Shown: positions 37,898-46,301, counted from the stretch's first letter. The stretch is 64,000 bases of DNA from Piscinibacter sp047602365 (GCA_047602365.1 JASGHM010000003.1:1-64000), one strand, 5' to 3'. The notes: generated by a model from the letters alone, not told the origin. Numbers and translations: made by a program.

Positions 37898-38368
37898 ATG
37901 CTCACATCACTTCCGCTGCTGGTCTGTCTCGGCGCCGGCCTGGTCGGCGGCGTGTTCTTCGCGTTCTCCAGCTTCGTGATGAAGGCGCTGGGCGGGCTGC
38001 CGGCCGAGCAGGGCGTGGCGGCGATGCAGCGCATCAACGTCGTCGTGCTGAACCCGCTGTTCCTCGGCGTCTTCGTCGGCACTGCGGTGCTGGCGCTGGT
38101 CTGCATCGTGGCCGGCTTCTTCCCCTGGGGAACGGCACGTTCGGCGCTGCTGCTCGGCGCCGGCCTCAGCTACCTGATCGGCTGCTTCGGCGTGACGGCG
38201 GCCTTCAACGTGCCGCGCAACGAACGCCTCGCGCGGCTGGACGCGGCAGGCGCGCAGGCACACGAGTTCTGGCCCCAGTACCTGCGCGAATGGCTGTTCT
38301 GGAACCACGTGCGCACGGCAGCCGCCGTCGTGTCGGCCACCTGCGCCGCACTCGCGCTGATCGACTGA
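37898..38368 (+). CDS. DUF1772 (anthrone oxygenase-like) membrane protein
   Basis: A 156-residue four-helix membrane protein. GAGLVGGVFFAFSSFVMKAL is helix 1 with the conserved FSSFVM; MQRINVVVLNPLFLGVFVGT and YLIGCFGVTAAFNVPRNERL are the DUF1772 motifs. Fungal relatives are anthrone oxygenases; the bacterial role is unknown. ATG 37898. The following gene starts 12 bases after the stop. Confidence 0.88.
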   Translation: MLTSLPLLVCLGAGLVGGVFFAFSSFVMKALGGLPAEQGVAAMQRINVVVLNPLFLGVFVGTAVLALVCIVAGFFPWGTARSALLLGAGLSYLIGCFGVTAAFNVPRNERLARLDAAGAQAHEFWPQYLREWLFWNHVRTAAAVVSATCAALALID

Positions 38369-38380
38369 GTACAGTCGGGC

Positions 38381-38659
38381 ATGGCCAGAACCGCAATCGT
38401 CTCCGCCGTCGTCGCCGCGGCCGTCACCGCCGCGGCGTTCGTGCTGAACCCGTCGCCCGAACAGCATCGCAGCAGGATCAAGGAAGCCATCGCCGAGCGC
38501 AGCCCGATCGCCGGGGCACTGGGCATCGGCGCGCTGACCGCCTTCACCTCGACCTACCACCCGCTGGGCATCGCCTCCTACACCACCGTCGACGATCGGG
38601 TGGTCTCGGTCGGTGCGCTGGGACTGGTCTACGTGCGCCAGCCGTCCTCCGACAAGTGA
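38381..38659 (+). CDS. Small exported protein
   Basis: A 92-residue protein with a hydrophobic N-terminal segment (IVSAVVAAAVTAAAFVL) that acts as signal or anchor, a basic helix HRSRIKEAIAERSPIAGALG and a C-terminal strand region DDRVVSVGALGLVYVRQ. It resembles small membrane-anchored proteins such as the DUF4359 group, but the match is tentative. ATG 38381 lies between the DUF1772 gene and the fusion gene, 11-12 bases from each, so the three are likely one transcript. Confidence 0.72.
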   Translation: MARTAIVSAVVAAAVTAAAFVLNPSPEQHRSRIKEAIAERSPIAGALGIGALTAFTSTYHPLGIASYTTVDDRVVSVGALGLVYVRQPSSDK

Positions 38660-38670
38660 CGCGGCCGGCG

Positions 38671-40077
38671 ATGAGGATCCTGGTCACCGGCAGCGCCGGC
38701 CACCTCGGCGAGGCGCTGGTGCGTCACCTGCGCGGGACGGCGCACGACGTGGTCGGCGTCGACGTGCTGCCGTCGGCGTTCACGACGCGGGTCGGCTCGA
38801 TCGTCGACCGCGAGTTCGTGCGCGCCAGCATGCAGGGCGTCGACGCGGTGCTGCACGCGGCCACGCTGCACAAGCCGCACGTGGCCACACACAGCCGGCA
38901 GGCCTTCGTCGACACCAACATCACCGGCACCCTGAACCTGCTCGAGGAGGCCAGCGCCGCACGGGTTGGTTCCTTCGTCTTCACCAGCACGACCAGCGCC
39001 TTCGGCGACGCGCTGACACCTCCGGCCGGCGCGCCGGCGGCCTGGATCACCGAAGCCGTGGCGGCGCAGCCGAAGAACATCTACGGCGCGACCAAGACCG
39101 CGGCGGAGGACCTCTGCCAGCTGTTCGCGCGCAACCACGGCCTGGCCTGCGTGGTGCTGCGCACCTCGCGCTTCTTCCCCGAGGACGACGACGACCCGCG
39201 GGCGCTGGCCGCGCTGGCCGACGCCAACATCAAGGCCAACGAGTTCCTGCACCGGCGCGTCGACGTGGCCGACGTGGTCTCGGCCCACCTGCGTGCGCTG
39301 GAGATGGCACCGCAGCTGCGCTTCGACAAGTTCATCGTCAGCGCCACCACGCCGTTCACGCCGGCTGACCTCGGCGCCCTGCGCGACGATGCCGCGGCGG
39401 TCATCGCGCGCCATGCGCCCGGTTTCGAAGCGGTCTACGTGGCCCGCGGCTGGTCGGCGCCGGCCTCGATCGACCGCGTCTACGTCAACGAACGGGCGCG
39501 CCGCGTGCTCGGCTGGGAGCCGGTGCACGACTTCGGCCGGCTGCTGCGCCAGCTCGAACGCGGCGAAGACCCGCGCAGCGAACTGGCCCGCGCCATCGGC
39601 GCCAAGGGCTACCACCGCGGCCGGCCGGCCATCGGCCTGGAGTCGCCCGACCAGCCGGACGTGCTGCGCCTGATCGACGAGCTCGACGCCTACCAGAAGC
39701 CGCTGTACCCGGCCGAGAGCCACCACGGCATCGACCTCGCCGCGCTGCTGCGGCCGCAGGTGCTGTTCGCCGTCGCGCGCGACGGCGACGGCCACGCGGT
39801 GGGCTGCGGCGCCGTGGTGCTGGAGCCGGGCTACGGCGAGCTCAAGCGCATGTACACCCTGCCCTCGCACCGCGGCCAGGGCATCGCGCGCCGGCTGCTG
39901 GGCTTCCTCGAGGTGCAGGCGCGCTCGCGCGGCTGCACCCGCTTCGCGCTCGAGACCGGCTACCTGCAGCCCGAGGCGATCGCGCTCTACGCACGCTGCG
40001 GCTACCGGCACTGCGGGCCGTTCGGCGACTATGCCGAAGACCCGAACAGCGTCTTCATGTGCAAGGACGCCGGCTGA
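38671..40077 (+). CDS. NAD(P)-dependent epimerase/dehydratase fused to a GNAT domain
   Basis: A 468-residue two-domain protein. Residues 1 to about 320 are an extended short-chain dehydrogenase: GSAGHLG nucleotide motif at 7-13, active-site Y138 and K142 in YGATK, and a serine/threonine cluster FTSTTSAFG. Residues about 329-468 are a full GNAT: ELKRMYTLPSHRGQGIARRL with the acetyl-CoA loop and EAIALYARCGYRHCGPFGDY at the end. The frame is open throughout, with no stop or frameshift at the junction. The fusion may couple sugar-nucleotide reduction with N-acetylation, but this is inference. Confidence 0.87.
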   Translation: MRILVTGSAGHLGEALVRHLRGTAHDVVGVDVLPSAFTTRVGSIVDREFVRASMQGVDAVLHAATLHKPHVATHSRQAFVDTNITGTLNLLEEASAARVGSFVFTSTTSAFGDALTPPAGAPAAWITEAVAAQPKNIYGATKTAAEDLCQLFARNHGLACVVLRTSRFFPEDDDDPRALAALADANIKANEFLHRRVDVADVVSAHLRALEMAPQLRFDKFIVSATTPFTPADLGALRDDAAAVIARHAPGFEAVYVARGWSAPASIDRVYVNERARRVLGWEPVHDFGRLLRQLERGEDPRSELARAIGAKGYHRGRPAIGLESPDQPDVLRLIDELDAYQKPLYPAESHHGIDLAALLRPQVLFAVARDGDGHAVGCGAVVLEPGYGELKRMYTLPSHRGQGIARRLLGFLEVQARSRGCTRFALETGYLQPEAIALYARCGYRHCGPFGDYAEDPNSVFMCKDAG

Positions 40078-40096
40078 GCTCCGCGGGGCGCACGCC

Positions 40097-40288
40097 TCAG
40101 CGCTTCGCGGCGCGCTTCTTGGCCGGCTGCGCCGCCTCGGTGGGCCAGCCGAACGACGCGACCAGCACCGTGCGGATCCTGTTCTTGGTGGCCTTCGCCG
40201 GTGCATCGGCCTGCGACGGCGCCGGCTTGTTGGCGGCGAGCGGGGTGATCGGCGGGGTGGGCGTGGCGATCGGCAAGTTCAGGTCCAA
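40097..40288 (-). CDS. Small Lys/Ala-tailed protein
   Basis: A 63-residue protein starting at TTG 40288: a Pro-rich N-terminus, then KNRIRTVLVASFGWPTEAAQ and a basic tail PAKKRAAKR. The tail and the RIRTVLVASFGWP core suggest a small nucleic-acid-associated protein. A TACAAT hexamer lies about 33 bases upstream on the minus strand as a possible -10. No ATG is available, and the gene faces away from its plus-strand neighbours. The call is moderate because the size is small. Confidence 0.5.
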   Translation of the reverse strand: MDLNLPIATPTPPITPLAANKPAPSQADAPAKATKNRIRTVLVASFGWPTEAAQPAKKRAAKR

Positions 40289-40399
40289 GGTGAGGCGCGA
40301 CGAGGTCGGGAAGGCCGCGATTGTAGGGGTCGCCCGATGGGTGTCTTGCAGCGCCGCGGCGGGCTCGTGCACACTGCGGCCCCTCCCACGAGCACAGGC

Positions 40400-40931
40400 A
40401 TGAACATCGTCACCGCCGGTACGCTCCGGCTCGAGCCGCAGACCGCCGCCCATGCGGACGAGATGTTCGTCGTGCTCTCCGATCCGGCGATCTACGAGTA
40501 CGAGAACGAACCGCCGCAGTCGCTCGCCGGCCTGCGCGAACGTTTCGCCGAACTGGAGTCGCGGCGCTCGCCGAACGGCCGCGAGCAGTGGCTCAACTGG
40601 GTGATCCGCCTGCCCGACGGCCGCCTGGCCGGCTACGTGCAGGCTACCGTGCACCCCGACCGCCGCGCCAGCATCGCCTACGAGCTGAACAGCGCCTACT
40701 GGGGGCGCGGGCTGGCCCGCCAGGCCGTCGAGGCGATGATCGGCGAGCTGGCGCTGCACCACGACGTGCAGCGTGTGACGGCGGTGCTCAAGCAGGTCAA
40801 CCAGCGTTCGCTGCGGCTGCTGCAGCGGCTGGGCTTCGACGCCGGGCAGCGGCGCGCTGCTCGCGCAGGCGGACATCGAGAAGGATGAGTTCTTCATGGT
40901 CCGCGAGCTGGCGCCGGCCGCGCCGCACTGA
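40400..40931 (+). pseudogene. GNAT acetyltransferase (RimJ-type), +1 frameshift
   Basis: The first frame carries a near-complete RimJ/RimL-type GNAT: LRLEPQTAAHADEMFVVLSD, SIAYELNSAYWGRGLARQAV with the acetyl-CoA loop, and NQRSLRLLQRLGFD. At 40841 one extra base after GAC shifts the frame; the natural end PGSGALLAQADIEKDEFFMV continues in the next frame to TGA 40931. Removing the base gives a standard 176-residue protein. ATG 40400. Confidence 0.82.
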
Positions 40932-40984
40932 CGGGCGCGCCGACCGCGCTAAGCTCGCGCCACCGCGGCTGACCGGAGCGCCCC

Positions 40985-41236
40985 ATGGCCCAGCAAGAAC
41001 TTCGCATCGTCCTGTCGTTTTCCCACGAAGACCAGACCTGGCTCCGCCTGTCGTCGATTCAGGTGCCCCGCTTCTTCGACAGCCACGCCGTCGCGCCGGC
41101 CAGCGGCGACGCGCTGCGCATCGGCGGCCGGCAGTTCATCGTGCAGGGCCGCATCTGGGAGCACGACGGCCTGCAGCCGACGCTGCGCCTGCTGCTCAGC
41201 AGCAGCCACGCCGAGAGCGACACGGTGTTCGGCTGA
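40985..41236 (+). CDS. Hypothetical protein
   Basis: An 83-residue protein with a predicted small beta-barrel: IVLSFSHEDQTWLRLSSIQV, then RIGGRQFIVQGRIWEHDGLQ and LRLLLSSSHAESDTVFG. It contains no membrane or signal segment. The family is not recognised; the pattern is common in small cassette-type proteins. ATG 40985 is preceded by GGAGCGCCCC. The next gene starts 7 bases after the stop. Confidence 0.7.
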   Translation: MAQQELRIVLSFSHEDQTWLRLSSIQVPRFFDSHAVAPASGDALRIGGRQFIVQGRIWEHDGLQPTLRLLLSSSHAESDTVFG

Positions 41237-41243
41237 GCCGGCG

Positions 41244-41613
41244 GTGAACCTGAACACTGCACGGGTCTTCGTGCGCGACATCGCCCGTGCGCGCGAGTTC
41301 TACGGCGTCACGCTCGGGCTGCGCCTGCGCCCCGGTGGCGGCAGCAGCCACTGCGTGTTCGACGCCGGCAACTGCGAGCTGGTGATCGAGGCGGTCGCCG
41401 ACGGATGCACCGGCAGACGAGCAGGCGCGGGTCGGCCGTTTCACCGGGCTGTCGTTCCTGGTGCCCAGCGTGCATGTCGCGCACCAGGACCTGGTCGGCA
41501 AGGGCGTGCGCTTCACCGGCCCGCCGGAGCGCCAGTTCTGGGGCGGCGTGCTCGCCACCTTCAGCGACCCGGACGGCAACCAGCTGCAGATCGTGCATCG
41601 CAGCCCGAACTGA
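41244..41613 (+). pseudogene. VOC family protein, +1 frameshift
   Basis: The first frame gives NTARVFVRDIARAREFYGVT and SSHCVFDAGNCELVIEAVAD, the first half of a glyoxalase-fold protein. One extra G at 41403 (after GAC) moves the second half to another frame: RVGRFTGLSFLVPSVHVAHQ and GGVLATFSDPDGNQLQIVHR, ending at TGA 41613. Without the extra base it is a complete VOC protein of about 122 residues. The GTG start is 7 bases after the preceding stop. Confidence 0.83.
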
Positions 41614-41619
41614 CCGGCG

Positions 41620-42363
41620 ATGACCGAGGCCTTCGAGCAAGCGCCGCAGCGCGTGCTGCGCCTGGCCGCGGTGCTCTATCTCGCGATCATCGTGCTCGGC
41701 CTGTTCGGCGAGGCCGCCGTGCGCGGCACGCTGCTGGTGCCGGGCGACGCCCACGCCACTGTCGAGAACCTGCGCCAGTCGCCGGGGCTGTGGCGGCTGG
41801 GCCTCGCCGGCGACCTGCTGATGCACCTGCTCGACCTGCCGGTGATGCTGGTCCTCTACGCGCTGCTGCGGCCAGTGAACCGTGGCCTCGCGCTGCTGGC
41901 GACGCTGGCCAACCTCGTGCAGACCGCGGTGCTCGCGACCAACAAGCTGACGCTGGTCGTGCCGCTGCTGCTGATCGCCCCCGACGGCCCCGGCAGCGGG
42001 CTGCCCGCGGCCCAGCTGGACAGCCTGGTGCGCCTGTCCATCCGGGCCCATGGCCACGGCTTCGCGATCGGCCTGGTCTTCTTCGGCGTGGCCTGCCTGC
42101 TGCGCGGCCAGTTGATCGGCGACTCGGGCTTCCTGCCGAAGTGGCTCGGCCTGCTGCTGCAACTGGCCGGCCTGGCCTACCTCGTCAACAGCTTCGCGCT
42201 GCTGCTGGCGCCTTCGCTGGCCGAGGCCCTGTTCCCCGCCGTGCTGCTGCCCGCCTTCGTCGGCGAGCTGGCGCTGTGCCTGTGGCTGCTGCTGCGTGGC
42301 GTCGACCTGCCGCGCTGGCGGCAACGCGTGCAGGCGAGCGCGCAGGCCGCGGCGTCGCGCTGA
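41620..42363 (+). CDS. DUF4386 family membrane protein
   Basis: A 247-residue membrane protein with six or seven helices. RVLRLAAVLYLAIIVLGLFG is the first helix, HATVENLRQSPGLWRLGLAG the conserved loop, and GFLPKWLGLLLQLAGLAYLV a later conserved motif. The function is unknown. It is a more typical member than the one at 25544. ATG 41620 lies 6 bases after the VOC stop. Confidence 0.87.
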   Translation: MTEAFEQAPQRVLRLAAVLYLAIIVLGLFGEAAVRGTLLVPGDAHATVENLRQSPGLWRLGLAGDLLMHLLDLPVMLVLYALLRPVNRGLALLATLANLVQTAVLATNKLTLVVPLLLIAPDGPGSGLPAAQLDSLVRLSIRAHGHGFAIGLVFFGVACLLRGQLIGDSGFLPKWLGLLLQLAGLAYLVNSFALLLAPSLAEALFPAVLLPAFVGELALCLWLLLRGVDLPRWRQRVQASAQAAASR

Positions 42364-42424
42364 CGGTGCCAGCTGCCGTGCGGCGAGAATCGGGCCTGTC
42401 CCGCATCCGCCGAGGCCGCACACC

Positions 42425-43051
42425 ATGCACGACATCTCCTGGCTCCTGTTCATCGTCGCCTCGCTGGTGATCATCGTCACGCCCGGCCAGGACATGATCC
42501 TGGTCATGTCGCGCTCGATCGCCCAGGGTGCTGCGGCCGGCGTGGCCACCGCGGCCGGCGTCAGCGTCGGCCTGGTCGGCCACACGCTGCTGGCCACGCT
42601 GGGCCTGGGGGCGATCCTGCGCGCCTCCGACTGGCTGTTCATGGCGCTGAAGCTGGCCGGCGCGGCCTACCTGGTCTGGCTCGGCGTGCAACTGCTGCGC
42701 ACACGCTCGCACAGGCTGGACGTGGCGGCCAACGCACCGCGCCCGCTGCTGCGGCTGTTCCTCGACGGCGCGCTGTCCAACCTGGCCAACCCGAAGATCG
42801 CCGTCTTCTACTTCGCCTTCCTGCCGCAGTTCGTGCCGCCCGGTTCGGCGCACCCGACGCTGGCGGTGCTGGTGCTCGGTCTGCTGTTCGCGGCGCTGAC
42901 CTTCCTCGTCAAGGGCCCGGTCGGGCTGGGCGCCGGCCTGCTGTCGGCCTGGCTGCGCGCACGCCCCGCGGCACTGGCCTGGCTGTACCGCGCCAGCGGC
43001 GTGGTGCTGATCGGCCTCGGCCTGCGGCTGGCGCTGGAGCGCCGCGGCTGA
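42425..43051 (+). CDS. LysE/RhtB family exporter
   Basis: A 208-residue membrane exporter with about six helices. ISWLLFIVASLVIIVTPGQD has the family signature TPGQDM. GAAAGVATAAGVSVGLVGHT and FLDGALSNLANPKIAVFYFA are the other conserved regions. LysE-type proteins export amino acids or derivatives such as homoserine lactone. The substrate cannot be assigned. ATG 42425. Confidence 0.92.
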   Translation: MHDISWLLFIVASLVIIVTPGQDMILVMSRSIAQGAAAGVATAAGVSVGLVGHTLLATLGLGAILRASDWLFMALKLAGAAYLVWLGVQLLRTRSHRLDVAANAPRPLLRLFLDGALSNLANPKIAVFYFAFLPQFVPPGSAHPTLAVLVLGLLFAALTFLVKGPVGLGAGLLSAWLRARPAALAWLYRASGVVLIGLGLRLALERRG

Positions 43052-43139
43052 ACGCGGCGAACGCGCGGTGCTTGCCAAGGCCGTCAAGCTGGGCGAAGCT
43101 CGGCCCCACAACCACCCACGACATCACCGAGGAGACCCG

Positions 43140-43482
43140 ATGAAAGCGCTCACCAGGCTGCTGCCACTGATGTTCGCCGCCGCGTCGGCCGCCGCACAGT
43201 CCGCCGACGTCAACGTGCTGACGGCCTGGTACGGCCAGTCCTGCGGTGCGGCGCACGGCAACGTCACCGCGCACGTCAAGTCGCGCTGCGACGGCCGGCC
43301 GACCTGCCAGTACGGCGTCGATGCCGGCACGCTGGGCGACCCGGCCCCGGGCTGCCCGAAGAACATGGTGGTGGTGTATCGCCTGCACCAACCAGCCCGG
43401 CGTGCGGCTCGGCCAGATCATCGGCGAGGCCAACGGCAAGACACTCGTGCTGTCCTGCGTCGCGGGCCAGGCGCAGCAGTAG
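43140..43482 (+). pseudogene. Exported SUEL-type lectin-like protein, +1 frameshift
   Basis: A signal peptide (about 1-22) is followed by TAWYGQSCGAAHGNVTAHVK and RCDGRPTCQYGVDAGTLGDP, then APGCPKNMVVVYRC. The Cys spacing and the GDP-x-PGCPK-x5-YRC ending resemble the galactose/rhamnose-binding SUEL lectin domain of animals. An extra C at 43383 breaks the frame in the YRC motif; the remainder NQPGVRLGQIIGEANGKTLV ends at TAG 43482. Repaired, it has about 113 residues. The TAG overlaps the next start as TAGTG. Confidence 0.7.
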
Positions 43483-43907
43483 TGCGCCGGGCCTCGCTCT
43501 TCGCGCTGCTGTTCGCGGTCGCCGCCGGCGCCGTGCAGGCGCAGACGCTGTACCGTTGCGGCAACACCTACAGCCAGATCCCCTGTGCACCCGATGCCGT
43601 ACCGAAGCAGGGCCGCGCCGACACACCGGCCGACAAGTCCGGCGGCCCGCAGGGCTACGAGCTGTGCGCCAGCCATGCGCCGACGGCGATCGAGACGCCC
43701 GAGCCGCAGAGCGCACGCGTGCAGCAGGTCGGGCTGCGCAAGGCCGAGGTGATCCAGTACGCCGACAAGCCGGTGGCCGCGCACCGCTACGACCTGAGCG
43801 TCGACGCGAAGACGCCCTTCGGCGTGTTCTCCGGGCCGCAGCCCTACTCCTGCTGGGTCAGCGAAGACCAGCGGCGCGTGCTGCAGTTCGCGCCGCGGCG
43901 GCGCTGA
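43482..43907 (+). CDS. Exported DUF4124-like protein
   Basis: A 141-residue protein with a signal peptide ending AGAVQAQ and a mature start TLYRCGNTYSQIPCAPDA, the short DUF4124-type motif with two cysteines. A longer C-terminal region (RKAEVIQYADKPVAAHRYDL, PYSCWVSEDQRRVLQFAP) follows. The function is unknown. GTG 43482 overlaps the stop of the preceding gene by one base, which suggests coupled translation. Confidence 0.78.
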   Translation: MRRASLFALLFAVAAGAVQAQTLYRCGNTYSQIPCAPDAVPKQGRADTPADKSGGPQGYELCASHAPTAIETPEPQSARVQQVGLRKAEVIQYADKPVAAHRYDLSVDAKTPFGVFSGPQPYSCWVSEDQRRVLQFAPRRR

Positions 43908-43918
43908 GCCCCGCCCGC

Positions 43919-44374
43919 ATGCCGAGCCCCTCTGCGCCCGAGCCGTGCCCCGGCGCCGGCGTCCGCGCGGCGGCGGCCGTGCTGAGCGTCGGCCTGCTCG
44001 GCGGCTGTGCCGCGGCGCCGGTCCGCGACGCCGCGCTGCACCGCGCGCTGCAGGGCACCTGGTGCAACTCGAACGACGGCGGCCGCAGCTGCTGGGCCTG
44101 GGACGAGTTCGACGACCAGGGCCGCTTCAGCGCCTGCGGCCGCACCGACGACGACCCGCGGCCGTTCGCCGGCAGCGGCCGCGTCAGCGTCACCGGCCAG
44201 CGCATGTGCTACGTCGTCGAGACGGCCAGCGGCAGCTTCTGGCTGCAGCCCGGCCAGCGCTACTGCACCGACATCGTCGCCATCGACGAGGCTCGCCACC
44301 GCTACCGCGACATCGACAGCGGCGCGGAGTTCACGCTGTACCGCCGCGACCGCGAGCAGCGGCGCTGCCCCTGA
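43919..44374 (+). CDS. Cysteine-rich lipoprotein
   Basis: A 151-residue exported protein. The lipobox LLGGC is near residue 30. The mature part holds six or more cysteines (TWCNSNDGGRSCWAWDEFDD, SACGRTDDD, MCYVVETASG, YCTDIVAID), probably disulfide-bonded in the periplasm. The GTWCNSNDGGRSCWAWDEF core resembles small ligand-binding barrels, but no family is certain. ATG 43919 lies 11 bases after the preceding stop. Confidence 0.75.
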   Translation: MPSPSAPEPCPGAGVRAAAAVLSVGLLGGCAAAPVRDAALHRALQGTWCNSNDGGRSCWAWDEFDDQGRFSACGRTDDDPRPFAGSGRVSVTGQRMCYVVETASGSFWLQPGQRYCTDIVAIDEARHRYRDIDSGAEFTLYRRDREQRRCP

Positions 44375-44390
44375 GCAGCGGCACCACACG

Positions 44391-44751
44391 ATGCCCGCCT
44401 TCATCGTTCTCGCCGGCAGCGACGCCGATCGGCTCGAGCGCGCTGGAGCTCGGTGACCGCGCCGTCGGCGTCGCGGCCGGGCGCTTCGTGCCCGTGCCGG
44501 CCTATGCGGCGGTCCAGGCCGAGGTGGTCGCCACGCAGCATGGCTCGCAGGTGGGGCTGGGCCTGCGCGTGCTGCGCCCCGACGGCCGCCTGCTCGCCGG
44601 CGACGGCAGCGTGCAGCTGATCGACTACTCGGCCGAGCTCGGCGCCGATGCGCTCGAGCTGCACGTCATCGGCATCGATGCCGCGCAGTACGACGATTGG
44701 CCGGCCACGCAGGCCACCGCCTTCGCCCCCACCCAGGCCCTGGACGGCTGA
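44391..44751 (+). pseudogene. Hypothetical protein, +1 frameshift
   Basis: The first frame reads MPAFIVLAGSDADRLERAGAR and stops. The next frame gives SSALELGDRAVGVAAGRFVP, AQAEVVATQHGSQVGLGLRV-type strands and YDDWPATQATAFAPTQALDG to TGA 44751. An extra base at 44427 (after GCC) explains the break; repaired, the protein has 119 residues. The family is not recognised. The coding character of the second frame (third-position GC, no stops) is strong. Confidence 0.6.
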
Positions 44752-44777
44752 ACCGTCCGCACTCACCGGAGGAACCC

Positions 44778-45083
44778 ATGCCCAAAGGCTACTGGATCGC
44801 ACGCGTGGACGTCGCCGATCCCGAACAGTACAAGGCCTACGTGGCCGCCAATGCCAAGCCGCTGGCGGCCCACGGCGGCCGTTTCCTGGTGCGCGGCGGC
44901 GCCTTCGAGAACCCCGAGGGCAACTCGCGCAGCCGCAACGTGGTGGTCGAGTTCCCTTCGCACCAGGCGGCGCTGGACTGCTGGAACTCGCCGGACTACC
45001 AGGCCGCGATCAAGCTGCGCCAGCCGGTCTCGACGGTCGACATGGTGATCGTCGAGGGCTACGGCGGGCCGCAGCCCGGCTGA
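44778..45083 (+). CDS. DUF1330 protein
   Basis: A 101-residue protein of the DUF1330 family (dimeric alpha-beta barrel): KGYWIARVDVADPEQYKAYV, then GRFLVRGGAFENPEGNSRSR and NVVVEFPSHQAALDCWNSPD. The family is diagnostic from the RGG and S-x2-A-x3-W/YnSp motifs; the activity is unknown. ATG 44778 follows CCGGAGGAACCC, an excellent ribosome site. Confidence 0.95.
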   Translation: MPKGYWIARVDVADPEQYKAYVAANAKPLAAHGGRFLVRGGAFENPEGNSRSRNVVVEFPSHQAALDCWNSPDYQAAIKLRQPVSTVDMVIVEGYGGPQPG

Positions 45084-45128
45084 GCCGGAACAGAGGACGA
45101 CGGCGCCTGCCGCAGTACCATCGCGCGC

Positions 45129-45593
45129 ATGAACCCGCCACCTAACCCCGGCCATGAGCGCATGGCCGATCGTGAGCTGGTCACCTCGCGGGTGATCGCG
45201 GCGCCGCGGGCGCGTGTGTGGCGTGCCTTCGCCGACCCGGCGCTGCTGGCGCGCTGGTGGGGCCCGGCCGGGTTCAGCAACAGCTTCGAGTCCTTCGATC
45301 TGCGCGTCGGTGGCGCCTGGCGCTTCGTCATGCACGGGCCGGACGGCACGGACCATCCGAACCAGTGCCAGTTCACCGAGGTGCTCGATCAGCAGCGCAT
45401 CGTCTTCGACCACCTGTCGACGCCGCGCTTCGAGATGACGCTGACCTTCACCGACCACGGCGAGCGCACGGCGCTGGGCTGGCGCCAGCGCTTCGCGACG
45501 GCCGAGGACTGCCGCCGCATCGCGCCGCTGGCGGCGCCGGCCAACGAGCAGAACCTCGACCGCCTGGCCGCGCTGCTGCACGCGACCGCCTGA
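45129..45593 (+). CDS. SRPBCC (AHSA1-type) protein
   Basis: A 154-residue protein: VTSRVIAAPRARVWRAFADP, LLARWWGPAGFSNSFESFDL and WRFVMHGPDGTDHPNQCQFT are the hallmark motifs of the AHSA1 group. The C-terminal helix NEQNLDRLAALLHATA closes the cavity. The ligand is unknown. ATG 45129 is used; ATG 45162 would give a more typical N-terminus. It is the last gene of the plus-strand small-gene run, followed by two hairpins. Confidence 0.9.
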   Translation: MNPPPNPGHERMADRELVTSRVIAAPRARVWRAFADPALLARWWGPAGFSNSFESFDLRVGGAWRFVMHGPDGTDHPNQCQFTEVLDQQRIVFDHLSTPRFEMTLTFTDHGERTALGWRQRFATAEDCRRIAPLAAPANEQNLDRLAALLHATA

Positions 45594-45627
45594 GCCGCCG
45601 GGGCACGCCCGGGCCGAGGCTCCCCCC

Positions 45628-45655
45628 AGCCACTGCGCCTGCATGTGCAGTGGCC
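45628..45655 (+). terminator. Hairpin, possible terminator 1
   Basis: GCCACTGC (45630-45637) pairs with GCAGTGGC (45647-45654) around a GCCTGCATGT-type loop. There is no T run, as often in GC-rich genomes. It lies between convergent genes. Confidence 0.5.
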
Positions 45656-45668
45656 TTCGCCAGGCGAG

Positions 45669-45690
45669 CAAGCGCGCGCAGGCGCGCTTG
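45669..45690. terminator. Hairpin, possible bidirectional terminator 2
   Basis: CAAGCGCG pairs perfectly with CGCGCTTG around the loop CGCAGG. Its place between convergent 3' ends (stop 45593, and the minus-strand stop at 45702) suits a terminator for both directions. Confidence 0.55.
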
Positions 45691-45701
45691 CACGTCCCGG
45701 C

Positions 45702-46301
45702 TCAGCCCAGGTCCTTCTGCTTCTCGACGATGCGCGAGACGATGCCGTAGTCGACCGCCTCGGGCGCGCTCATCCAGAAGTCGCGTTCCATGTCGGACAC
45801 CACCTTGTCGTAGGGCCGGCCGGTCTGCGCGGCGATCACGCGGGCGATGCGTTCGCGCGTGCGCAGGATCTCCTTGGCCTGGATCGCGATGTCGGTGGCC
45901 TGGCCGCCGGCGCCGCCGGCAGGCTGGTGGATCATGAAGCGCGTGTTGGGCAGGCAGACGCGGCGCTCCTTCGGCGGCGCGAGGAAGATGTGCGCGCCGG
46001 CGCTGGCCACCCAGCCGCTGCCGACGGTGGTGACGGGCGCGCGCACGAAGCGGATCATGTCGTGGATCGCGTCGCCCGACTCGACGTGGCCGCCGGGCGA
46101 GGAGATCAGCATCGTGATCGGTGCGTCGGACTCCTCCGACAGCGCCAGCAGGCGCCGGCAGGTGGCCAGCGCGAGCTTGTCGTCGATCTCGCCGAACACC
46201 AGCACGTAGCGCGACTTGAAGGCGAGCTGCTCCTCCAGGCGGCCGGCGGCAGCGGCTTCGGGCTTCTTGGTGTCGTCGTCGGCGGCGAGACGGTGATTCA
46301 T
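45702..46301 (-). CDS. ClpP-like serine protease subunit
   Basis: A 199-residue protein of the ClpP family. The catalytic set fits: S100 in GWVASAGAH, H125 in RFMIHQP and D174 in MERDFWMSAPEAVDYG. The fold markers MLISSPGGHVESGDAIHDMI are present. ATG 46301 has CAGGAGAACACC as ribosome site. It is alone without clpX or clpA, and its motifs differ from the house-keeping ClpP, so it is probably a second, specialised copy that still depends on a Clp ATPase elsewhere. Confidence 0.9.
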   Translation of the reverse strand: MNHRLAADDDTKKPEAAAAGRLEEQLAFKSRYVLVFGEIDDKLALATCRRLLALSEESDAPITMLISSPGGHVESGDAIHDMIRFVRAPVTTVGSGWVASAGAHIFLAPPKERRVCLPNTRFMIHQPAGGAGGQATDIAIQAKEILRTRERIARVIAAQTGRPYDKVVSDMERDFWMSAPEAVDYGIVSRIVEKQKDLG

